Assembly: GCA_937125225.1 (NCBI GenBank)
Contig: CAKZLE010000006.1
Span: forward strand, 124,001-188,000
Source: an uncultured Spirochaetia bacterium
Lineage (GTDB): Bacteria > Spirochaetota > Spirochaetia > CAKZLE01
Length of the DNA stretch: 64,000 nt
Reading direction: 5' to 3'
Under the pieces are notes generated by a model, which saw only the letters and a program-made list of their open reading frames with translations, was not told where the DNA came from and did not search any database. The translations under genes were made by a program, and so were the position numbers. Positions 47,300 to 55,081 of this stretch are shown here, one piece after another (position 1 is the stretch's first letter; the number at the start of each line of letters is the position of its first letter).

Positions 47300-47833
47300 T
47301 TAATCTCCAAAGATTTCAAAAGCACCAATCCCAAAATAGTTTATGGCGCTAATCGTATCGACTACCTCTTCAGGTACATCGACAATATCCAAATGGTGAC
47401 CTGGACAATCTAAACGAGCACAGACATGGACCTTGTTCTCACTACCTGGAAGATAGAGAATGATCCCTCTGTCGGAATCACAATCAGGTTGTTGACACTG
47501 GTAACTCTCCATAAGAGACTCACCACATACCGGACAGAATGCCTCTACCACTGTAGTATCAGCAAAGTGTGCCGGTAAGAAACTGTAGAGCTTTGCATGA
47601 GAGCCCCAAAAGGCATCTACAAAGACAGTACCAGTCTGTTCACCGATCGTGATGTGTAATTTAATAGATGGTTCGCCATGGATCTTGACACTATCTACTA
47701 AGAGATTATGTCCATGTTTACAAAAGATGGATTCAACTATGAGGTATTCAAATTCACCACGTTGCTCAAGCCGGAATCCTGGCGGTACCGTCTGTTTTAG
47801 CTCGTGGGGAATATGTGTGGTCTTCAACTCCAT
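47300..47833 (-). CDS. Unknown protein with three cysteine/histidine clusters (zinc-ribbon-like)
   Basis: The function is not recognised. The 177-residue protein has paired metal-ligand motifs: FCKHGH (about 37-42), FCPVCGES with CQQPDC (about 99-119), and CARLDCPGHH (about 138-147). A beta-rich segment lies between them. It has no signal peptide. It is the first gene of the operon, two bases before the ferredoxin gene, with GAGGAG five bases before its ATG. It could be an accessory or metal-handling protein for the oxidoreductase, or a regulator of it (inference only). Confidence 0.78.
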   Translation of the reverse strand: MELKTTHIPHELKQTVPPGFRLEQRGEFEYLIVESIFCKHGHNLLVDSVKIHGEPSIKLHITIGEQTGTVFVDAFWGSHAKLYSFLPAHFADTTVVEAFCPVCGESLMESYQCQQPDCDSDRGIILYLPGSENKVHVCARLDCPGHHLDIVDVPEEVVDTISAINYFGIGAFEIFGD

Positions 47834-47862
47834 ACGTACTCCTCAGACCATAGATTGGAGAG

Positions 47863-47876
47863 AAAGAACGTTCTTT
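47863..47876. promoter_or_regulatory. Perfect 14-bp palindrome, candidate operator of the oxidoreductase operon
   Basis: AAAGAACGTTCTTT is fully self-complementary and lies at about +7 to +20 of the predicted transcript, between its start and the ribosome site. A repressor bound there would block elongation. The cognate protein is unknown. Confidence 0.5.
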
Positions 47877-47889
47877 ACTACCTGACTCC

Positions 47890-47918
47890 ATAGTATCCTT
47901 CAGTTCTGATTCTGTCAA
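47890..47918 (-). promoter_or_regulatory. Promoter of the eleven-gene oxidoreductase-ptb-buk-polA operon
   Basis: On the minus strand a consensus TTGACA (47918-47913), a 17-base spacer and TACTAT (47895-47890) predict a start near 47883, about 50 bases before the zinc-ribbon gene ATG. Confidence 0.85.
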
Positions 47919-48080
47919 ACAAACTTATGAGAAACTTCAAGTTATTCTTCATATACTTCATAGTTACTACCTCAGATCATTCAGGAGTTCTCAGGATCAA
48001 AAAACAATGACGATTTTTTCAAAAACTCCTTTTTTAACACCCTTGCTTATAGTACACTTGAAGATAGCAGGAGTGCGAAT

Positions 48081-48539
48081 ATGAATAAAACTTTATGCCT
48101 GGTTTCAGGGATCTCACCCGATAAGATCATGAAGGGATTAGAGAGTGCTAAGAAACACATTCAAAATGATTCTGCAGACCTTTCAGTATTTGTGGAGTTC
48201 ATTACTGAGACGATGCTCGAACAATCCGTTCATGAGATAACAGAGGATTTCTGGAAGGACCCTAAGACCATTGAACAATCTCTAGACCAAGACCTTGATG
48301 GATTATTACATCGAAAAGGAAGAGTCGTAATAATCCAATCCTATATTAAAGAACATGTCTTTGCCATCATGCGTGGTATCAAGAGTGTATCATCCCGTCC
48401 TGGAGATATCATCTTCGCTATGCTGACCGAAACAGCATCGAAGTGGACGATCCAAGAATATCTAGACCATCTGAAGGAGGAGCATGATTATATGAAGACC
48501 CATTCTCCTGAGAATGATCCAGATATGAAGAGGATGTGA
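48081..48539 (+). CDS. Unknown cytoplasmic protein
   Basis: This protein is not recognised. The 152-residue product is mostly helical and charged, without signal peptide, membrane segment or cysteine cluster (one Cys at residue 6). An AGGAG site lies nine bases before the ATG. A TATAGT (48048-48053) may be the -10 box, without a clear -35. It diverges from the oxidoreductase operon. Confidence 0.7.
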   Translation: MNKTLCLVSGISPDKIMKGLESAKKHIQNDSADLSVFVEFITETMLEQSVHEITEDFWKDPKTIEQSLDQDLDGLLHRKGRVVIIQSYIKEHVFAIMRGIKSVSSRPGDIIFAMLTETASKWTIQEYLDHLKEEHDYMKTHSPENDPDMKRM

Positions 48540-48570
48540 TAGATTTTTTCTCTTTCTTTCTCATTAAACC

Positions 48571-48599
48571 TAAACAGATACCGACTCAGCTTGTATAGT
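48571..48599 (+). promoter_or_regulatory. Candidate promoter of the gene at 48619
   Basis: TAAACA (48571-48576) and TATAGT (48594-48599) are 17 bases apart; the -35 is weak. It lies just upstream of the AGGAG site of the next gene. Confidence 0.45.
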
Positions 48600-48618
48600 T
48601 ATCTGTAGGAGAGTATAG

Positions 48619-49017
48619 ATGTATAAATCGATTCAACGATTACGCCTGACTAAAAGTGATCGTATCCTCGTGCTTCATGCACCAAAATCATTCGCTGAAT
48701 TCGAACAGTATTTTACTGCTGGAATCGATAGGGAGATCAAGGGAAGAGCCTACCCCTCAGTCTTCTACTTCACCGCTGAGATCACAAATCGTACAGAGGA
48801 GATATCCCATCTACTGCGTTCGATCGCACATGACGCCCTGTTCTGGTTCTGTTTCCCTAAGCAGGGAGACTCGGAGAATCTCAAACTTTCGAAGGAAGAT
48901 ATTCGCGAGTTCTTCGCTCTCTTTGAGATGGAGCCCGTCGCTCAGCGGACTATTGATGAACATTGGACGGCGCTCAGGATTCGTCCTTCAGACCTGGTAA
49001 CACATAGGAGAAAATAA
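48619..49017 (+). CDS. Unknown protein, possibly DUF3052-like
   Basis: The 132-residue protein has no known catalytic motif. The segment LRLTKSDRILVLHAPKSFAEF and the later LFWFCFPKQGDSE with WTALRIRPSD give a pattern reminiscent of DUF3052-type small proteins. I cannot confirm this by eye. An AGGAG site precedes the ATG. Its last bases overlap the next gene start (TAATGA region), so it is cotranscribed with the DsrE-like gene. Confidence 0.68.
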   Translation: MYKSIQRLRLTKSDRILVLHAPKSFAEFEQYFTAGIDREIKGRAYPSVFYFTAEITNRTEEISHLLRSIAHDALFWFCFPKQGDSENLKLSKEDIREFFALFEMEPVAQRTIDEHWTALRIRPSDLVTHRRK

Positions 49018-49367
49018 TGAACAAGAAAGTCGCTATCTTTGCATTCAACGGAGAGATGATGTGTTTTGCCCATGCCCTTCTGAATACTCTAGATCTCTTT
49101 GAGAAGGGTTATGATACGATGCTGATCATTGAGGGGTCAGCAACAAAGCTCCTTCCCGAATTCGAATCAGGGACATCACCGTTCTCAGGGAAGTTCCATG
49201 CCTGCATCGAACATGGACTGATCGCAGGAGTATGTGCTGCATGCTCATCTACGATGGGTACCATGGATACTGCTAAACGAATGAAACTGACACTACTAGG
49301 AGATATGCTTGGCCATCCGAGTATGGAAGAGTATATTGTTGCCGGATACGATATCATCACTGTTTAA
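49017..49367 (+). CDS. DsrE-family-like cytoplasmic protein
   Basis: This is a small protein of the DsrE-like superfamily, whose known members carry or relay sulfur. The 116-residue product shows AIFAFNGEMMCFAHALLN at the N-terminus, LIIEGSATKLLPE, GVCAACSSTMGT with two close cysteines, and a C-terminal LGHPSMEEYIVAGYDIITV. This is a pattern I know from uncharacterised anaerobe proteins. It may handle persulfide or another thiol chemistry, which is inference. It lies 120 bases upstream of hcp. Confidence 0.78.
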   Translation: MNKKVAIFAFNGEMMCFAHALLNTLDLFEKGYDTMLIIEGSATKLLPEFESGTSPFSGKFHACIEHGLIAGVCAACSSTMGTMDTAKRMKLTLLGDMLGHPSMEEYIVAGYDIITV

Positions 49368-49392
49368 AAATAATTATTTTTTTATCGATACC

Positions 49393-49406
49393 GTAACCTG
49401 TGTTAC
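49393..49406. promoter_or_regulatory. CRP/FNR-type dyad upstream of hcp
   Basis: GTAAC-CTGT-GTTAC is an inverted repeat with five-base arms. Its centre is 41.5 bases before the start predicted from TATGAT (49429-49434), the classical class II activator position. There is no -35 match, as expected for an activator-dependent promoter. HcpR, a CRP/FNR-family regulator, controls hcp in many anaerobes. Confidence 0.52.
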
Positions 49407-49428
49407 CGAATAATAAAAGCCTCCTGAT

Positions 49429-49444
49429 TATGATTAGGTATAAT
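49429..49444 (+). promoter_or_regulatory. Possible -10 boxes of hcp
   Basis: TATGAT (49429-49434) and TATAAT (49439-49444) both precede hcp without a recognisable -35. The first fits the upstream dyad by spacing. Confidence 0.45.
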
Positions 49445-49486
49445 TTATTTAGATCATGTTGATTCATGATCATGGAGGATTTATTT

Positions 49487-51118
49487 ATGTTTTGTTACCA
49501 ATGTCAGGAAGCGGCTAAAGGAACCGGATGTACCATCAAAGGTGTATGCGGAAAATCAGATACAACTTCAAATATGCAGGACCTACTCCTGTTCGTACTC
49601 AAGGGAATCTCTTGGTACAAAGAGAACTCAGCACATGAGATCGAACTAGAGGGATTAGATCGATTCTTCTCACAGGGCCTGTTCGCGACAATTACGAATG
49701 CGAACTTCGATCAGGATTATTTTGAAAGACAGATCACTCAGGCTCTAGAGTATAGAAGAGCTGCTGCATCTATCGCAGGCGATTCTATCTCTTCAGACAA
49801 ACCTGATGCCGCAGTATGGCAGCCAGCAAGTAGTGCAGAATACGAGATCAAGGCAGCGACTGTCGGAGTTCTTGCAACTGAGAATGAGGATGTGAGATCA
49901 TTAAGAGAACTCACAGTCTATGGTCTTAAAGGTATGGCAGCATATAACGAACATGCTGATAACCTCGGTTATGAAGACAAAGAAGTCACTACTTTCATGT
50001 ACAAAGCATTAGCAGCGACCCTTGATGATACCTTATCTGCAGATGAACTCGTAGCACTCGTATTAGAGACAGGTAAGTTCGGGGTCTCAGTGATGGCACT
50101 CCTCGATAAGGCAAATACAGAATCATATGGTAACCCAGAGATCTCTGAAGTGTCTATCGAAGCAGATACTAATCCTGGAATCCTCATCTCAGGTCATGAC
50201 CTCAAAGATCTGGAAGAATTACTAGAACAGACTCAAGGAACTGGAGTAGATGTATATACACATGGAGAGATGCTCCCAGCACACTACTATCCTAAGTTCA
50301 AGAAATATGAGAACCTCAAAGCAAACTATGGTAACGCATGGTGGAAACAGAATACTGAATTCGAATCATTCAATGGTCCCGTTCTATTCACCACCAACTG
50401 TATCGTCCCTCCAAAAGATTCATACAAGGAGAGGATCTACACTACCGGTGCTTCAGGATTCCCAGGATGTACTCATATTCCTGAGAGAGTCGGAGGAAAC
50501 CCAAAAGACTTCTCACAGATCATCGAACATGCTAAGAGATGTGCAGCACCTGTAACAATCGAGAAGGGATCTATCGTCGGTGGATTCGCTCATGATCAGG
50601 TGTTCAAGCTTGCAGGACCAGTCGTAGAGGCTGTCAAATCAGGAGCTATCAAGCAGTTCTTCGTGATGGCAGGATGTGACGGACGAATGAAGAGTAGATC
50701 ATACTACGAAGATTTCGCTAACGAGATTCCAAAGGATACCGTGATCCTCACAGCAGGTTGTGCAAAATACCGATACAACAAACTTCCTTTAGGTGATATT
50801 GGTGGGATTCCACGGGTATTAGATGCAGGACAGTGTAATGATTCATACTCATTGGCACTCATCGCGATGAAACTCAAAGAGGTCTTTGAGCTCGAAGATA
50901 TCAATGAACTCCCTATCTCCTATAACATCGCATGGTACGAACAGAAAGCTGTCATCGTATTGCTTGCACTACTCTACCTTGGAGTGAAGAACATTCACCT
51001 AGGACCAACACTTCCAGCATTCCTCTCACCAAATGTAGCTAATGTATTGATCGATACATTCGGTATTGCCGGAATCGGAAATGTTGAAGATGACATCAAA
51101 CTCTTCATGGGAGCATAA
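49487..51118 (+). CDS. hcp: Hybrid-cluster protein (hydroxylamine reductase)
   Basis: Hcp reduces hydroxylamine in vitro and is thought to reduce nitric oxide or form nitrosothiols in vivo, protecting anaerobes from nitrosative stress. The ATG at 49487 ([15 protein letters not shown]) has GGAGG nine bases upstream. The 543-residue protein has the N-terminal cubane cysteines C3, C6, C15 and C21 in the anaerobe-type spacing. Hybrid-cluster ligands are visible in [39 protein letters not shown] and AGCAKYRYN. It is complete. No ferredoxin-like Hcr gene is adjacent. Confidence 0.96.
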   Translation: MFCYQCQEAAKGTGCTIKGVCGKSDTTSNMQDLLLFVLKGISWYKENSAHEIELEGLDRFFSQGLFATITNANFDQDYFERQITQALEYRRAAASIAGDSISSDKPDAAVWQPASSAEYEIKAATVGVLATENEDVRSLRELTVYGLKGMAAYNEHADNLGYEDKEVTTFMYKALAATLDDTLSADELVALVLETGKFGVSVMALLDKANTESYGNPEISEVSIEADTNPGILISGHDLKDLEELLEQTQGTGVDVYTHGEMLPAHYYPKFKKYENLKANYGNAWWKQNTEFESFNGPVLFTTNCIVPPKDSYKERIYTTGASGFPGCTHIPERVGGNPKDFSQIIEHAKRCAAPVTIEKGSIVGGFAHDQVFKLAGPVVEAVKSGAIKQFFVMAGCDGRMKSRSYYEDFANEIPKDTVILTAGCAKYRYNKLPLGDIGGIPRVLDAGQCNDSYSLALIAMKLKEVFELEDINELPISYNIAWYEQKAVIVLLALLYLGVKNIHLGPTLPAFLSPNVANVLIDTFGIAGIGNVEDDIKLFMGA

Positions 51119-51125
51119 ATAGATC

Positions 51126-51329
51126 CTAATAGTGGGGAGGACGTTCATGAGGCATGGAGTCCTCTCCCGCTATCTCTATAAGATCTTCTATTTTCCTAGT
51201 CAATTTCTTGATAAGCTTTTCTAGCTCTTCGATCTTCTTTCCTTGATCTATGATCACCCCATTGAGTGATTTTACCGTATCTTCCTGATACGCGAATGAT
51301 ATTTCCAGATTCTGAAGTCTCTCTTCCAT
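51126..51329 (-). CDS. slyX: SlyX-family protein
   Basis: This is a 67-residue coiled-coil protein of the SlyX family, whose role is unknown. The pattern ERLQNLEISFAYQEDTVKSLN at the N-terminus (21 residues, ends ERLQ and KSLN), a heptad-like KKIEELEKLIKKL and the terminal RPPHY are family signatures. GAGG lies before the ATG. It is convergent with hcp, seven bases from its stop. Confidence 0.85.
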   Translation of the reverse strand: MEERLQNLEISFAYQEDTVKSLNGVIIDQGKKIEELEKLIKKLTRKIEDLIEIAGEDSMPHERPPHY

Positions 51330-51421
51330 CTCTTAACCTCACAGTTCATGATATGACTATCATATTGTCCCAATATACTTGATGTTTTATTTTTATTCCA
51401 CTATGGTTCGAGAACTAATAC

Positions 51422-51448
51422 TTTGATTTCAAACAATTTTATATCAAA
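51422..51448. promoter_or_regulatory. Candidate MarR operator
   Basis: TTTGAT (51422-51427) and ATCAAA (51443-51448) form an inverted repeat just before the marR ribosome site, with an inner TTTGA-TT-TCAAA dyad (51422-51433). Such sites commonly serve autorepression by MarR proteins. This is inference from position and symmetry. Confidence 0.38.
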
Positions 51449-51461
51449 CAAAGGAACTGGA

Positions 51462-51914
51462 ATGGAACAGACAGCATTTCAACAGTTAGCGGAACTGTTT
51501 CCAAGAACCGTACACACCCTCATGAAGGATTTTAGATCCAAGACTAGCGAAGAGCTTGGTCTGAACCAGACACAGATCCATACCATGGTGAAACTACAGA
51601 AATATAAGAGTTGTTTCATGGGAGATCTCTGTCGTCATATTGGATTGACAAAAGGTTCTATGACGACGGTCATAGATAATCTCCTAGAACAGGGCTATGT
51701 CATCAGAGAACGCTCTGATACTGATCGACGTAAAGTGTTAGTCCGGCTGTCTGAGAAAGGTTCTATCGTAGCTTCAGCCTGCAAGACAGAGGCTGAACAG
51801 ATCTTTCAAGAGAGGTTATCCCGATTGACAGAGGTAGAACAGGAGTCCTTCAGGACTTCACTAGCTACGATCAGGAATGTTATCGATAAGATGGAGATGT
51901 TAGAGAATGAATAA
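51462..51914 (+). CDS. MarR-family transcriptional regulator
   Basis: This is a winged-helix repressor, probably ligand-responsive. I start it at the ATG at 51462 (MEQTAFQQLAELFPRT), with AAGGAA seven bases upstream. The 150-residue protein has the MarR core: recognition helix region LCRHIGLTKGSMTTVIDNLLEQGYV, shown here by its ends LCRHIGL and LLEQGYV, and the wing RERSDTDRRKVLVRLSEKG. It overlaps the MATE gene by eight bases, so it probably controls that exporter. Confidence 0.92.
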   Translation: MEQTAFQQLAELFPRTVHTLMKDFRSKTSEELGLNQTQIHTMVKLQKYKSCFMGDLCRHIGLTKGSMTTVIDNLLEQGYVIRERSDTDRRKVLVRLSEKGSIVASACKTEAEQIFQERLSRLTEVEQESFRTSLATIRNVIDKMEMLENE

Positions 51915-53304
51915 GAATAGACCAGCAACCCAATCAAAAGACTTTATGGGTACAGAACCGATGGGGAGACTTTTGGCAAAGTTATCAATCCCAGCCATGA
52001 TCGGAATGATCGTGAATGCCCTGTACAACCTCGTCGACACGATCTTCGTTGGTCAGGGAGTCGGTCCATTGGCGATCGCAGCCTTGAGTATAGGGTTCCC
52101 GATCCAGATGCTCATCGGGGCATTCGCCCAGATGTATGGGGTCGGTGCTGCCTCGATCGTCTCAAGGAGACTCGGTGAACAAGAGCCAGAAGCTGCGGCA
52201 GCGGCTGCAGGAACTGCGATATCTGCGACGGTCTTGACTGCTATCATCATCTCCATCACAGGTCTTATTTTCCTGGAACCGGTACTCACCCTTTTCGGGG
52301 CTACCACCGATATTCTTCCTTTTGCAGTCGAATACATGGGAATGATCCTCTTTGGAACAACGTTCCTATCAATCTCAATGTGTGTGAACAACCTAGCAAG
52401 AGCAGAGGGCCAGGCAAAGGTAGCAATGATGATCATGATCGTTGGAACAGGTTTGAATCTTGTACTAGACCCGATCTTCATCTTCGTGTTTAACCTTGGG
52501 ATCAGAGGTGCCGCGATTGCAACGGTGATCAGTCAGATTGCCAGTGCACTGCTTGCGCTCTCCTTTCTAGTAAGGAAGAAGAGTATCCTCCCCCTCAAAC
52601 TCAGATCTTTCAAGATATCATTATCCAACCTACGAGAGACTGCTCTACTCGGTATGCCTACCTTCGTACGGCAGACGGGAACGAGTGTTATGGCGATGTC
52701 CGTCAATAATATGCTCGGTCTCTATGGAAGTGGGATGTCGATCGCAGCCTACGGGATGATCAGTAAACTCATGATATTCTTCCTGATGCCGATCTTCGGT
52801 ATCGTTCAGGGTTTCCAACCGATCGCTGGTTACAACTATGGGGCAAAGCAGTTTGACCGAGTAAAGAAGGTCCTCTATCTTGGGATCGGGGTCGCGACCA
52901 TCATGGGAACATTCTCTATGATCGTCATCGAGGGCTTCCCTAGACTACTCCTTTCGATGTTCACCTCTGATCAGAGTCTTATCGATATTGCAGCCCCAGC
53001 ATTGAGGATCGTGATGATCACCATGCCCTTCATCGGGGTCCAGGCAATCGGATCGACACTTTTCCAGAGTATCGGGAAGTCCATACCTGCCCTATTCCTT
53101 GGACTTAGTAGACAGTTCATATTTCTGATACCTCTAGTATTACTGCTCCCTGGTTTCATCGGGATATCTGGTGTATGGTTCGCCTTCCCCATAGCAGATA
53201 CCCTTGCGACCCTAGTCACTGGCATCTGGCTCTTCTATGAGGTACGTCATCTCAACAAGATCCATTTTGAGACATTGAACCCCGTCGAGAGATATCCTCT
53301 CTAG
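51907..53304 (+). CDS. MATE-family multidrug efflux transporter
   Basis: This is a cation-coupled exporter of drugs or metabolites in the inner membrane. The 465-residue protein has about twelve hydrophobic helices in two similar halves. It has MATE markers such as LSIPAMIGMIVNALYNLVD, then FVGQGVGPLAIAAL and NLARAEGQAKVAM. GFQPIAGYNYGAKQFDRVKK comes from the second half. Translation is coupled to the upstream MarR gene by an eight-base overlap. The substrate is unknown. Confidence 0.93.
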   Translation: MNKNRPATQSKDFMGTEPMGRLLAKLSIPAMIGMIVNALYNLVDTIFVGQGVGPLAIAALSIGFPIQMLIGAFAQMYGVGAASIVSRRLGEQEPEAAAAAAGTAISATVLTAIIISITGLIFLEPVLTLFGATTDILPFAVEYMGMILFGTTFLSISMCVNNLARAEGQAKVAMMIMIVGTGLNLVLDPIFIFVFNLGIRGAAIATVISQIASALLALSFLVRKKSILPLKLRSFKISLSNLRETALLGMPTFVRQTGTSVMAMSVNNMLGLYGSGMSIAAYGMISKLMIFFLMPIFGIVQGFQPIAGYNYGAKQFDRVKKVLYLGIGVATIMGTFSMIVIEGFPRLLLSMFTSDQSLIDIAAPALRIVMITMPFIGVQAIGSTLFQSIGKSIPALFLGLSRQFIFLIPLVLLLPGFIGISGVWFAFPIADTLATLVTGIWLFYEVRHLNKIHFETLNPVERYPL

Positions 53305-53343
53305 GGCGAACTCCTGAGAAGTATCTGTTCTGGTAGATATTGA

Positions 53344-53374
53344 AAAAGACCGCCTTTTGAATGGGCGGTCTTTT
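53344..53374. terminator. Bidirectional terminator between MATE and fabV genes
   Basis: A perfect 11-bp stem (53344-53354 with 53364-53374, AAAAGACCGCC) has a nine-base loop. T-runs lie on both strands, because the stem itself ends in A/T runs. It separates convergent genes. Confidence 0.88.
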
Positions 53375-53432
53375 AGGTAGTAGTCTTTGTTTTGAAGATC
53401 ACACAATACCCACGAGCATTGCGTCACCATTC

Positions 53433-54644
53433 CTAATCGATAACTCTAGGATCACACTCCTGTGAGTAATCGATATCTGTACATCCAAATCCGTGTATCT
53501 GTTCGTACTCCTTACGGAACCCCTCGAGATCTGCTAGTTGCTGAAGATTTTCCTGTTCAATCGTATCCCAGGCTGCTTTGACCTGCGTCTGCACATCCTC
53601 TCGCATCTCCCAGTCATCAAGGCGAATCCTTCCTGCGTCATCAACAGGCACACCATCGGCCTGGTAAAGACGCTCTGTCATTAATCGATACATCTGTTCG
53701 ATGCATCCCTCATGCAGGTCTTTGTCTTTCATGATCCGATAAAGGATCGAAATATATAGAGGTACCACAGGTATGACTGAACTCGCACGTGTTACCAGTG
53801 CTTTATTGACTGAGACAAATGCCGTACCTTCGATATCATTAAGTGACTCTTCTATTTCTGAAGCAGTTGCTTCTAGATGTTCTTTTGCCTGTCCGATTGA
53901 TCCCTCTCGATAGATCGGGAAGGTCACTTCCGGTCCGATATAGGAATAGGCAACGGTCTTACAACCTTTGGCGAGGAGATCTCTCTCTTTCAGAACTTTC
54001 ATCCACAGAGTCCAGTCCTCTCCACCCATGACTTTCACCGTATGAGTTATCTGCTCTTCAGTAGCAGGTCCTACCTTAGCTACAGAGATCTGCTCTTTGA
54101 AAGGATCGATAGTCTTTGCTGAGTAGGTCGCTCCTGTCGTCTTCAGTACTGATCTGTAGGATTCTCCTGTATCAGGGTCAATCCTCAGAGGTGAAGCCAA
54201 AGAATAGACGACGAGATCGATCTTCCCATACTCTTTTTCGATGAGATCAAGAGTCTTTGCTTTGATCTCATGTGAAAAGGCATCACCCAGAATAGAGTCT
54301 GCCTTCAATCCCATCTTCCGGGCCTCCTGTTCGAAGGCCAAATTGTTATACCAACCGGGAGTGGCTGTCTTCTTTTCACTAGGTTCTCGCTCAAAAGAGA
54401 CATTGATCGTATCGGCCTTACCTAGGATACTTGCAGAGATACGTGTTGCAAGACCATAACCGGTAGAACCACCAATGATCAAAACTTTCTTAGGATAGGA
54501 AAGATTCTCTCCTGTAGAGTAGGAGGCATGCATTCCTGTTGCGGCCTCTTTGACCCATTGGATCTGCTGTTTCGTATACTCCGCACATCCTTTTGGATGA
54601 GCAGTCAGACTCACCCCACGCATAATCTTCTGTCTAATAATCAT
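53433..54644 (-). CDS. fabV: Trans-2-enoyl-ACP/CoA reductase FabV (TER family)
   Basis: The enzyme reduces trans-2-enoyl thioesters with NADH, the last step of each fatty acid elongation round. The 403-residue protein matches the Treponema denticola TER/FabV pattern from LTAHPKGCAEYTKQQI onward. It has the NADH motif IIGGSTGYGLATRI, TPGWYNNLAFE, SLASPLR, VKVMGGEDW and the catalytic Y-x8-K in YREGSIGQAK. The fab operon location points to ACP substrates and a role as the enoyl reductase in place of FabI or FabK. It is last in the operon, two bases after fabZ. Confidence 0.95.
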   Translation of the reverse strand: MIIRQKIMRGVSLTAHPKGCAEYTKQQIQWVKEAATGMHASYSTGENLSYPKKVLIIGGSTGYGLATRISASILGKADTINVSFEREPSEKKTATPGWYNNLAFEQEARKMGLKADSILGDAFSHEIKAKTLDLIEKEYGKIDLVVYSLASPLRIDPDTGESYRSVLKTTGATYSAKTIDPFKEQISVAKVGPATEEQITHTVKVMGGEDWTLWMKVLKERDLLAKGCKTVAYSYIGPEVTFPIYREGSIGQAKEHLEATASEIEESLNDIEGTAFVSVNKALVTRASSVIPVVPLYISILYRIMKDKDLHEGCIEQMYRLMTERLYQADGVPVDDAGRIRLDDWEMREDVQTQVKAAWDTIEQENLQQLADLEGFRKEYEQIHGFGCTDIDYSQECDPRVID

Positions 54645-54646
54645 AG

Positions 54647-55066
54647 CTATTCTCCCTCACTCACTAAGCACATCCAAGTTGCTTCAGCAGCTACTTCATC
54701 ATCTACTTTGACTATACCACTCTGCTTGATCATACGAGAAGAGGTTCTCAGGTTCGTTATTTCGATTATTGCCGTCTCTCCAGGTCTTACCTGTCGTCGG
54801 AATTTCGCTTTTTCGATAGTAGCTAAGAAGAACAGCCCACCCTTGACGATGCCGGCCTCTTTCAATCCTGCGCCGCCGCACTGAGCCATCATCTCGACAA
54901 GAAGGACTCCGGGTACTACCGGATATTCAGGAAAGTGTCCCTTGAAGAAGACATCTGTCTCCTTGAAGGTATGAGTACCTATGATCGACTCTTTGCTCAC
55001 CTCTATAAAATCATCCACGAAAAGAAACGGGTCTCTGTGGGGTATAAGACTCTTTATATCTGCCAT
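54647..55066 (-). CDS. fabZ: 3-hydroxyacyl-ACP dehydratase FabZ
   Basis: FabZ dehydrates 3-hydroxyacyl-ACP in elongation. The 139-residue hotdog-fold protein has LIPHRDPFLFVD and the catalytic His-Glu motif GHFPEYPVVPGVLLVEMMAQ. The segment KAKFRRQVRPGE is also conserved. It lies 15 bases after fabF and is the only dehydratase in the operon. Confidence 0.93.
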   Translation of the reverse strand: MADIKSLIPHRDPFLFVDDFIEVSKESIIGTHTFKETDVFFKGHFPEYPVVPGVLLVEMMAQCGGAGLKEAGIVKGGLFFLATIEKAKFRRQVRPGETAIIEITNLRTSSRMIKQSGIVKVDDEVAAEATWMCLVSEGE

Positions 55067-55081
55067 CTTTCTGTACTCCTG

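Noticed and set aside
49366-49387. AT-rich palindrome AAAAATAATTATTTTT after the DsrE-like gene as a terminator
   Set aside because: The stem is purely A/T and would be too weak for intrinsic termination. It is more likely AT-rich DNA upstream of the hcp control region.
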